Part shown: in pieces, positions 1-5,245 of the stretch
Layout: each line of letters starts with the position of its first letter
How positions within the stretch are numbered: position 1 is the first letter of the stretch
Made by a program: the position numbers and the translations under genes
The notes under the pieces: model-generated
What the model saw: the letters and a program-made list of their open reading frames with translations, nothing else
What the model was told of the DNA's origin: nothing
Database searches by the model: none
Source: Actinosomnolentus pattersoniae (SeqCode)
GTDB lineage: Bacteria > Actinomycetota > UBA4738
Length of the DNA: 7,327 nucleotides
NCBI GenBank assembly: GCA_013817655.1
Contig: JACDCJ010000099.1
Span: 1-7,327, forward strand
Direction of reading: 5' to 3'

Positions 1-69
1 ATTCGCCCCGGCCTCCCCCACCTCGTCGTGGTTCCTGTAGGGGAGGTCGAGGCGCGCAGGCACTGGCAC
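1..69 (-). CDS. Possible 5' end of an unidentified gene, cut by the window edge
   Basis: On the minus strand, the frame read from GTG at 69 down to base 1 stays open for 23 codons, and about 20 of them end in G or C, as in the real genes here. The peptide includes the stretch LDLPYRNHDEVGEAG, which looks coding and not like a shadow frame. I do not recognise it. The start is uncertain: GTG codons at 67-69 and 61-63 are the only obvious candidates, neither has a clear Shine-Dalgarno sequence, and the frame is also open further upstream into the tail of the radical SAM gene. If real, it would follow the radical SAM gene on the same strand, after about 65 bp. It could equally be chance in GC-rich DNA. 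Confidence 0.25.
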   Translation of the reverse strand, partial: MPVPARLDLPYRNHDEVGEAGAN

Positions 70-134
70 AGCCCGTGCTGGCGAACGGAGCTCCGCCGCC
101 TCGGCCTCGCCTGAGGGGAGTGTCAGCGCGATCG

Positions 135-1181
135 TCAGAGCATGGCGAGCTGCTCCGGCGGCGGAGCGGCTCGCGCCTCGCGAGTCGAGGGCTCTGGGCG
201 GATCCGCCGGGCCTCTCGCGGACCGGTCTTGCCGATGCGGAACCGCTCACCGAGCTGGCGCACCCTGTCGCCGACCTCGTTCTGATACGCCTTCGGGGCG
301 TACGCGCTCCGCGCGTAGAGCCGTCGATAGGCTTCCGCCAGCTCCGGATGGTTCTCGTCGATCCACCGCAGGAACCACTCTCGGGCACCCGTTCGGAGAT
401 GCAGGACGATCGGAGAGATGTGGGTGGCCCCCGCTTCCGCGATCGCCGCGACCGTGGACTCCAGTTGATCAGGGGAGTCCGTGAGAAACGGGATCACCGG
501 CGCCATCAGTACCCCGCACGGGATACCGGCCTCGTTCAGTGTCCGGCAGACCTCCAGGCGCTTGTGCGGCTTGGGGGTGCCCGGCTCGATAGCCCGCCAG
601 ACGTCTTTGTCCACGAAGCCGACGGAGACGTTGGTCGCCACGTCGGCCTTCTTCGCGCACTGCTGTAGCAGGTCGACGTCGCGCAGGATCAGAGAGCCCT
701 TCGTGAGGATGGAGAAGGGCTGGGCGAAATCGCGCATCCCCTCGAGGATGTCTCGCATGAGGCGATATCGCCCCTCGGCCCGCTGGTAGGGGTCCACATT
801 GGTCCCCATGGCGATGTGCTCTCCCGTCCACCTGGGGGCCGCCAGCTCCTTGCGGAGTAGCGAGCCGGCGTTGACCTTGACGACAACCTGTGAGTTGAAG
901 TCCTCTCCGAAGTCCAGGTCTAGATATGTGTGGGTGTTTCGGGCGAAGCAGTACACGCACGCGTGCGAGCATCCACGGTAGGGATTGATCGTCCACCGGA
1001 ACGGCACCCTGGATGCCGCCGGCACGTGGTTGATGATGGACTTCGCGCGGATCTCGTAGAAGGTCATCCCGCGGAACTCGGGCGTGTCGAAGCGACGCGC
1101 CACCGCGCCCTGTTGGAACAGGGGAGCGCTCATGTTCCCGCGGTCCGCGGGCTCGACGAGTCTCAGGTTGTCCCAGCGCAT
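135..1181 (-). CDS. Rv2578c-family radical SAM protein (SplB-like, COG1533)
   Basis: This 348-residue protein should bind a [4Fe-4S] cluster and S-adenosylmethionine and perform radical chemistry. Its substrate is unknown. The cluster motif is visible as CSHACVYC (CX3CX2C, Cys71/75/78), preceded by NPYRG and followed by FARNTHTY, a signature of the Rv2578c group related to spore photoproduct lyase. Other family blocks are MGTNVDPYQRAEGRY, SILTKGSLILRD, TNVSVGF and MAPVIPFLTDS. The basic, Pro-rich last 30 residues look disordered. I chose ATG at 1181 (protein starts MRWDNL). A GTG four codons upstream (1193) would add MGKR, but it has no ribosome binding site and lies at or before the predicted transcription start. 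GGGAAAG lies just upstream of the ATG. The gene diverges from the HicB-like/HTH gene. Nothing nearby points to DNA repair or sporulation, so lyase activity should not be assumed. Confidence 0.9.
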   Translation of the reverse strand: MRWDNLRLVEPADRGNMSAPLFQQGAVARRFDTPEFRGMTFYEIRAKSIINHVPAASRVPFRWTINPYRGCSHACVYCFARNTHTYLDLDFGEDFNSQVVVKVNAGSLLRKELAAPRWTGEHIAMGTNVDPYQRAEGRYRLMRDILEGMRDFAQPFSILTKGSLILRDVDLLQQCAKKADVATNVSVGFVDKDVWRAIEPGTPKPHKRLEVCRTLNEAGIPCGVLMAPVIPFLTDSPDQLESTVAAIAEAGATHISPIVLHLRTGAREWFLRWIDENHPELAEAYRRLYARSAYAPKAYQNEVGDRVRQLGERFRIGKTGPREARRIRPEPSTREARAAPPPEQLAML

Positions 1182-1197
1182 ACGCTTTCCCACGATC

Positions 1198-1227
1198 AGA
1201 ATAGAACGCCTGTTCGATCGCGGTCAA
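1198..1227 (-). promoter_or_regulatory. Probable sigma70-type promoter of the radical SAM gene
   Basis: Read on the minus strand, TTGACC (plus 1222-1227) is followed after 18 bp by TATTCT (plus 1198-1203). This is a good match to the -35/-10 consensus. Transcription would start near 1190, about 10 nt before the ATG at 1181. That supports the shorter start of the radical SAM gene and implies a very short leader. Confidence 0.5.
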
Positions 1228-1286
1228 TCGCTAATATGGCCGCCCGCGGGGCGGGGTTGGGAGCGTTGGTGGACACAAGGGTGCGC

Positions 1287-1709
1287 ATGAGACAGGAGCA
1301 GTCCGGGCGCTGGAGGGCGACGGTCTCCGGCCGCGAGGGCGTCTCAGTGACGGGGTCGACCCGCGAGCGCTGCCTCGCGAACCTCCGCCGGGCCCTGAGG
1401 AGGAAGCCGGAGCCCCGGGATCCGTCTGAGCCGGTGAGCCTCGTGGTCGTCGAGAGCGAGCCGCTCCTCGCAGGCGTGGCGGAGGCGGCGGAGATCCTCG
1501 GGTGGGACAAGCGGCGGGTAATCACATACATCGATCGCGGGAACTTCCCCAAGCCCGTACAGTCCCTCGCCGGCGGAAGGGTCTGGCTGCGATCGGACGT
1601 CGAGGACTACTCCGTCGAATGGCAGGCGCGTCGATCCCGTCGGCGGTCCGCGCGCCCCCCTGGGGCAGCCACCGATGCCCCCGGAAGTGATGGCGGGGGG
1701 TCGTCTTGA
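1287..1709 (+). CDS. HicB-like N-terminal domain joined to an AlpA/MerR-type helix-turn-helix protein
   Basis: This is a 140-residue protein, probably a DNA-binding regulator. Residues 7-38 (GRWRATVSGREGVSVTG, then STRERCLANLRRAL) follow the HicB/UPF0150 pattern of a short strand pair, a G-x-T/S turn and an amphipathic helix. Residues 60-112 (AEAAEILGWDKRRVITYIDR, then GNFPKPV and GGRVWLRSDVEDY) match the excisionase/AlpA-like HTH layout, in which 'FPKPV...R.W...DV..Y' is typical. The last 28 residues are Arg-rich, then Gly/Ser-rich, and look disordered. ATG 1287 has AAGGG five nt upstream. GTG 1269 with GGGAG is an alternative that adds six residues. The stop overlaps the phosphatase start by 4 nt, so the two are probably cotranscribed and translationally coupled. 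No HicA-like toxin is next to it. The HTH assignment is fairly secure; the HicB assignment is from pattern only. Confidence 0.75.
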   Translation: MRQEQSGRWRATVSGREGVSVTGSTRERCLANLRRALRRKPEPRDPSEPVSLVVVESEPLLAGVAEAAEILGWDKRRVITYIDRGNFPKPVQSLAGGRVWLRSDVEDYSVEWQARRSRRRSARPPGAATDAPGSDGGGSS

Positions 1710-2407
1710 CGGTCCGACTGCTCCTCATCAGGCATGGCCGGGTGGACTTCGAGACACGCCACTTCCTCCGGTCCCCCCGGGGCCGTCAGTGGGATCCACC
1801 CCTCGGAGAGGAGGGCCGGGAACAGGCGATCCGCCTGACGGCCCGACTTCGGCTCATGGATCCGCCGGCGACGATCCTGGCCTCTCCCTTCCGGCGATGC
1901 CTGGAGACCATCGAGCCGTTCCGGGAGGGTACCGGCCTGCCCGTACGCCAGGTGGACGATCTGGGGGAGGTCTACATAGGCCTTTGGGAGGGAGTCCCCT
2001 TCGAGGAGATCCTCACGAAGGACGAGGAGGTCGCCCGCCGCTTCCGAGACCAGGAGCCGATGTTCGGCCTCGCCCCGCAGGGGGAGACGGGGGCAGAGCT
2101 TCGCGCCCGGGTGGTGCCGGCCGTCGAGGACGCCGTCGACTCCGTGAAAGAGGGCACCGTCGTGATCGTGACGCACGCCGGGGTCATCAACGCCTACCTC
2201 GCTCACGTCATGGGAATCCCGCACGACCTCTTCTTCATGCCGGAGAACACCGCGATCAACACGGTGCGCGTGGAAGGGAGGCGGCGCGAGATGCGCTTCC
2301 TGAACGACATCCGACACCTCACCGATCCCGCGATCTTCGTCTCCCCGGCCGGGATCGGGTCCTCCGGCCGGTCGGATCCGGTGGGAAGGACGACGCCTGG
2401 ATCTTGA
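1706..2407 (+). CDS. Histidine phosphatase superfamily protein (phosphoglycerate mutase-like)
   Basis: This 233-residue cytosolic enzyme belongs to the branch that hydrolyses phosphoesters through a phosphohistidine. The core is intact: RHG at 9-11 with nucleophile His10, SPFRRCLET at 60-68 with phosphate-binding Arg64, LGEVYIGLWEG at 86-96 with the likely acid/base Glu88, and VTHAGV at 155-160 with His157. A segment rich in Arg and aromatic residues (about 14-31) lies between RHG and the usual PL..EG..QA helix and may shape substrate choice. The tail after about 207 is Gly/Ser/Pro-rich and probably flexible. It starts with TTG, whose last two bases belong to the TGA of the preceding gene, and GGGGGG at 1695-1700 serves as ribosome binding site. 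No other start keeps the N-terminal strand before RHG. The substrate cannot be told from sequence; a true glycolytic mutase is unlikely. Confidence 0.88.
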   Translation: MTVRLLLIRHGRVDFETRHFLRSPRGRQWDPPLGEEGREQAIRLTARLRLMDPPATILASPFRRCLETIEPFREGTGLPVRQVDDLGEVYIGLWEGVPFEEILTKDEEVARRFRDQEPMFGLAPQGETGAELRARVVPAVEDAVDSVKEGTVVIVTHAGVINAYLAHVMGIPHDLFFMPENTAINTVRVEGRRREMRFLNDIRHLTDPAIFVSPAGIGSSGRSDPVGRTTPGS

Positions 2408-2443
2408 CGTCGCAGAGCGACCGGTGGCGGCAGGAGCGGCCGG

Positions 2444-2469
2444 TATACTGCGGCGCACGCAGAAGGAGG
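2444..2469 (+). promoter_or_regulatory. Probable -10 element and strong Shine-Dalgarno of the SCP2-domain gene
   Basis: TATACT at 2444-2449 is a near-consensus -10 box. No convincing -35 lies 16-18 bp upstream; TTGACG at 2404-2409 is too far away. Transcription would begin near 2456. AAGGAGG at 2463-2469 is a full Shine-Dalgarno, 5 nt before GTG 2475, and it fixes the start of the gene there, not at the upstream in-frame ATG at 2424, which lies before the promoter. The SCP2 gene is therefore probably transcribed at least partly independently of the phosphatase. Confidence 0.5.
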
Positions 2470-2474
2470 CTCAC

Positions 2475-2864
2475 GTGGGTGTGAAGTTCCTGTCGGAGGA
2501 ATGGGCGGCCTCAGTCCAGGCCGCGCTGAACGCGAACGAGGCCTTCCGGAGCCAGGCGACCTCCACCACCGCGTCGGTTCAGCAGATAGTCCAGGGGGGA
2601 CCCGAGGGCGAGCAGCGGTACTGGTTCAAGCTCGAGGGCGCTGAGGCCCATCTCGGTACCGGCGACGCCCAGGGACCCGTCGATGCGACCATCACCCAGG
2701 ATTACGAGACGGCCGTGGGGCTCATGAAGAACGAGGTCTCCGGGATGGCGGCCTACATGAGCGGAAAGCTTCGGGTGTCCGGCGATCTCATGAAGCTCAT
2801 GCAGCTGCAAGGGGTCCTCGCTCAGATGCCGGTCGCGCTGAAGGATCTCGAGGTCGACTACTAG
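2475..2864 (+). CDS. SCP2 sterol-binding domain protein (lipid carrier type)
   Basis: This 129-residue single-domain protein is of the SCP2/sterol-carrier family, whose members have a hydrophobic tunnel that binds fatty acyl chains, sterols or other lipids. In bacteria the ligand is usually unknown. The N-terminal helix begins KFLSEEWAASVQAALNANEAF. Strands follow around residues 48-75 (RYWFKLEG, DATITQDYETAVGL). The family hallmark is GKLRVSGDLMKLMQLQ at 97-112, before a C-terminal amphipathic segment ending LKDLEVDY. There is no signal peptide, membrane span or cysteine, so it should be cytosolic. Start is GTG, chosen for the AAGGAGG 5 nt upstream. It follows the phosphatase by 67 bp and converges on a thioesterase gene with only 18 bp between stops. 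Both could act on acyl-type ligands, but convergent orientation gives no support for a shared operon. Confidence 0.88.
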   Translation: MGVKFLSEEWAASVQAALNANEAFRSQATSTTASVQQIVQGGPEGEQRYWFKLEGAEAHLGTGDAQGPVDATITQDYETAVGLMKNEVSGMAAYMSGKLRVSGDLMKLMQLQGVLAQMPVALKDLEVDY

Positions 2865-2880
2865 TCGATTGCTAGTCGAT
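2861..2880. repeat. Short direct repeat CTAGTCGAT x2 between convergent stop codons
   Basis: CTAGTCGAT occurs at 2861-2869 and again at 2872-2880, an 11-nt period. It spans the stop codon of the SCP2 gene and fills most of the 18-bp gap before the thioesterase stop. It looks like a small slippage duplication that includes the TAG stop. No hairpin or T-run is evident, so I do not call a terminator here. Confidence 0.6.
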
Positions 2881-2882
2881 CG

Positions 2883-3329
2883 TTAGAAGGCGCCCGGAGC
2901 CGGCAGGACGATGAACGTGCCGGTCGCACGTGCCAGGAGGCGCTGGGCGCCGTCCCTCACCTCCGCCTCGCCGTAGCCCATTCGCTCTCCCAGATGGAGC
3001 GCGAAACCGCGGCCGACGATGCGCTCACCCTCTCCCTTCGCGAGGAAGTGCACGTTCAGCTGCGCGGTTCGGTGTGTGAACCCCGGACGAAGCCTGGACC
3101 GAAGCGCGAGTCCGATGGACGTGTCGGCAAGGGCGGTGATGATCCCGCCGTGCACGATCCCCTGTGGATTGAAGTGATGCGCCCGGAGGTCCATTCGCAG
3201 CTCCGCGAGCCCGTCCCCGACCGATACGAGCTCCAGCCCGGCCCATCTATGGAAGGGCGACAGCCGGATGCGCTCGCGAAGGTCTTCGAGGTGACGGTCG
3301 TCCAGTCCCGATCCGAGTTCGTCGTCCAC
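2883..3329 (-). CDS. PaaI-type hotdog-fold thioesterase
   Basis: This 148-residue protein probably hydrolyses acyl-CoA or aryl-CoA thioesters as a hotdog-fold oligomer in the cytosol. The PaaI/4HBT signature is visible at 51-75: HHFNPQGIVHGG followed by IITALADTSIGLAL, with Asn54, the HGG at 60-62 and Asp69 in the usual catalytic positions. LNVHFLAKGEG at 91-101 and the final RATGTFIVL strand complete the fold. I chose GTG 3329, which has GAGG five nt upstream, gives the normal family length and leaves room for a promoter (TAGACT at plus 3367-3372 could be a weak -10). The frame stays open to TTG 3407, which would add 26 residues but have almost no ribosome binding site and begin 7 bp from the divergent GH15 start. 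Substrate cannot be told; no phenylacetate genes lie nearby. Confidence 0.85.
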   Translation of the reverse strand: MDDELGSGLDDRHLEDLRERIRLSPFHRWAGLELVSVGDGLAELRMDLRAHHFNPQGIVHGGIITALADTSIGLALRSRLRPGFTHRTAQLNVHFLAKGEGERIVGRGFALHLGERMGYGEAEVRDGAQRLLARATGTFIVLPAPGAF

Positions 3330-3414
3330 TCCAGCCTCGCTCGCCAAACGCCAAGCCCCGGGCCGAAGTCTAGCCTCGGGGATTCGGGATGGCTCCGAGG
3401 GGGACAATCACCGG

Positions 3415-5202
3415 ATGCCCTCGCGCATCGAGGATTACGCGCTCATCGGTGACACCCAGACGGCCGCGCTCGTATCGAGGGACGGATCGATCGACTGGCT
3501 CTGCCTCCCTCGATTCGACTCCGGAGCCTGCTTCGCGGCACTCCTCGGCACGCCCGAACACGGGCGGTGGCGGGTCGCCCCCGCCGCCCGCATCCGGTCG
3601 GTGCGCCGCCGGTACTTGCCGCAGACGCTGGTGCTCGAAACGGAGTTCCGAACGGACGAGGGCGTGGTGGCCGTGCTGGACTTCATGCCGCCCCGCGAGC
3701 GTCAGGTGGACCTCGTCCGGATCGTCGAGGGGCGGGCCGGCCGCGTCCAGATGCGAATGGACCTCCGCGTCCGGTTCGACTATGGCTCCGTGGTGCCCTG
3801 GGTTCACCGGGTGGGCTCCGAGCTCGCGGCCATCGCTGGCCCCGACGCACTACGACTGCGCACGCCCGTCGAGCTCCGGGGGCAGAACTTCACCACCGTT
3901 GCGGAGTTCGTAGTCGTCGAGGGCGCGCGCGTCCCCTTCGATCTGACGTGGCACCGGTCCCACGAGGAAGCTCCCCCACCGATCGACCCGGTCCAGGCCC
4001 TCGACGACACGCAGTCTTGGTGGAGAGCGTGGGCCGGGCGATGCTCCTACGTGGGGAGGTGGAGCGAGGAGGTGACGCGCTCGCTCATCACGCTGAAGGC
4101 CCTGACCTACGCGCCCACCGGAGGCATCGTCGCCGCACCGACCACGTCGTTGCCCGAGCAGCCGGGAGGCGTGCGCAACTGGGATTACCGCTACTCGTGG
4201 GTACGCGATGCGACCTTCACGCTGTACTCGCTCATGCAGGCGGGGTATAGGGACGAGGCGAAGGCCTGGCGAGAATGGCTCCTGCGAGCCGTCGCCGGGC
4301 GACCTTCGGAGCTGCAGATCATGTACGGGCCGGCCGGGGAGCGCCGGCTCCCCGAGATGGAGCTGGACTGGCTCCCGGGATACGAAGGATCGCGGCCCGT
4401 TCGCATCGGGAACGCGGCGGCGCGGCAGTTCCAGCTCGACGTCTTCGGCGAGATCATGGACGCGCTCCATCAGGCGCGACGGAGTGGGATCCGCGAGGAC
4501 GAGCCCTCCTGGCGCGTCCAGCGAGCGCTCATGGACTTCCTCGAGTCCGACTGGGACCAGCCGGATGAGGGGATCTGGGAGGTACGCGGCCCGCGACGTC
4601 ACTTCACCCACTCGAAGGTGATGGCCTGGGTCGCGATGGACCGCGCCGTGGGGGCCGTGAGGCGTTTCGGACTCGACGGACCGGTCGATCGCTGGAAGGC
4701 CGTCCGAAGCGAGATTCACGCGCAGGTCTGTCGCGAGGGCTACGACGGCGAGCTGGGCGCGTTCGTACAGCATTACGGCGCCAAGCAGCTGGACGCGAGC
4801 CTCCTGATGATCCCGCTCGTCGGGTTCCTTCCGCCGACCGACCCTCGCATGGTGGGCACGGTGGAGGCCATTCGTCGGGAGCTGATGGTGGACGGGTTCC
4901 TGATCCGCTACCGTCCCGACGAGGGCGTGGACGGTCTGCCACCCGGGGAAGGTGCCTTCCTCGCGTGCACTTTCTGGTTCGCCGACAACCTCTCGATGAT
5001 GGGGCGCTCGGAAGAGGCGACGGACACGTTTTCCCGCCTTCTCGAGCTGCGGAACGACGTCGGGCTGCTTTCCGAGGAGTACGACCCACGCTCCGGGCGG
5101 CTGCTCGGAAACTTTCCGCAGGCCTACTCGCACGTGTCGCTGGTGAACACGGCGCTAAACCTCACCCGCCCTGAGGGGCCGGCCGTGCATCGCATGGCCT
5201 GA
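3415..5202 (+). CDS. Glycoside hydrolase family 15 protein (glucoamylase/trehalase type)
   Basis: This 595-residue enzyme hydrolyses alpha-linked glucose, either from malto-oligosaccharides or, as in characterised mycobacterial homologues, from trehalose. The N-terminus (RIEDYALIGDTQTAALVSRD, then GSIDWLCLPRFDS) is the trehalase-like beta domain, to about residue 200. The (alpha/alpha)6 catalytic barrel follows: NWDYRYSWVRDATFTL (255-270), ELDWLPGYEGSRPVRIGNAA (316-335), PDEGIWEVRG (383-392) with Glu389 as probable general acid, GEGAFLACTFW (511-521), and SEEYDPRSGRLLGNFPQAYS (553-572) with Glu554 as probable base. These catalytic roles are assigned by remembered family alignment. There is no signal peptide, so it acts in the cytosol. 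Start is ATG, with GAGGGGG at 3397-3403, slightly distant at 11 nt. Length is normal for the family. It stands alone between divergent thioesterase and convergent kinase genes. Glucoamylase versus trehalase cannot be decided from sequence here. Confidence 0.93.
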   Translation: MPSRIEDYALIGDTQTAALVSRDGSIDWLCLPRFDSGACFAALLGTPEHGRWRVAPAARIRSVRRRYLPQTLVLETEFRTDEGVVAVLDFMPPRERQVDLVRIVEGRAGRVQMRMDLRVRFDYGSVVPWVHRVGSELAAIAGPDALRLRTPVELRGQNFTTVAEFVVVEGARVPFDLTWHRSHEEAPPPIDPVQALDDTQSWWRAWAGRCSYVGRWSEEVTRSLITLKALTYAPTGGIVAAPTTSLPEQPGGVRNWDYRYSWVRDATFTLYSLMQAGYRDEAKAWREWLLRAVAGRPSELQIMYGPAGERRLPEMELDWLPGYEGSRPVRIGNAAARQFQLDVFGEIMDALHQARRSGIREDEPSWRVQRALMDFLESDWDQPDEGIWEVRGPRRHFTHSKVMAWVAMDRAVGAVRRFGLDGPVDRWKAVRSEIHAQVCREGYDGELGAFVQHYGAKQLDASLLMIPLVGFLPPTDPRMVGTVEAIRRELMVDGFLIRYRPDEGVDGLPPGEGAFLACTFWFADNLSMMGRSEEATDTFSRLLELRNDVGLLSEEYDPRSGRLLGNFPQAYSHVSLVNTALNLTRPEGPAVHRMA

Positions 5203-5212
5203 GTCCCATTGA

Positions 5213-5228
5213 GGGCTGGCGGGAGCCC
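5213..5228. terminator. Small hairpin between the convergent GH15 and kinase genes
   Basis: GGGCT at 5213-5217 and AGCCC at 5224-5228 can pair around a 6-nt loop, in the 43-bp gap between the two convergent stop codons. There is no T-run on either side, so this is at best a weak, possibly bidirectional terminator. Confidence 0.25.
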
Positions 5229-5245
5229 GCGGAGGAATGCCGGGG

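Noticed and set aside
75..668. A 197-codon open frame on the plus strand opposite the radical SAM gene
   Set aside because: It is antisense to conserved radical SAM coding sequence, and its composition is Arg/Asp-rich without recognisable motifs.
930..1286. N-terminal extension of the HicB-like/HTH protein up to position 930
   Set aside because: The frame upstream of 1269 runs antisense through the radical SAM gene and its promoter, and has no domain pattern. Ribosome binding sites support 1287 or 1269.
1287..2407. A complete HicAB toxin-antitoxin module
   Set aside because: No small HicA-like frame (a short basic protein with a G-S-H motif) is present on either strand beside the HicB-like gene, and the coupled gene is clearly a phosphatase.
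1607..2458. A 283-codon minus-strand frame opposite the phosphatase
   Set aside because: It mirrors the histidine phosphatase gene, and the product is low-complexity Arg/His/Pro-rich.
3850..5133. A 427-codon open frame on the minus strand opposite GH15
   Set aside because: It lies antisense within the GH15 gene, whose motifs are intact. The translation is rich in Arg/Pro/His/Gly with no domain pattern, as expected from a shadow frame in GC-rich DNA.
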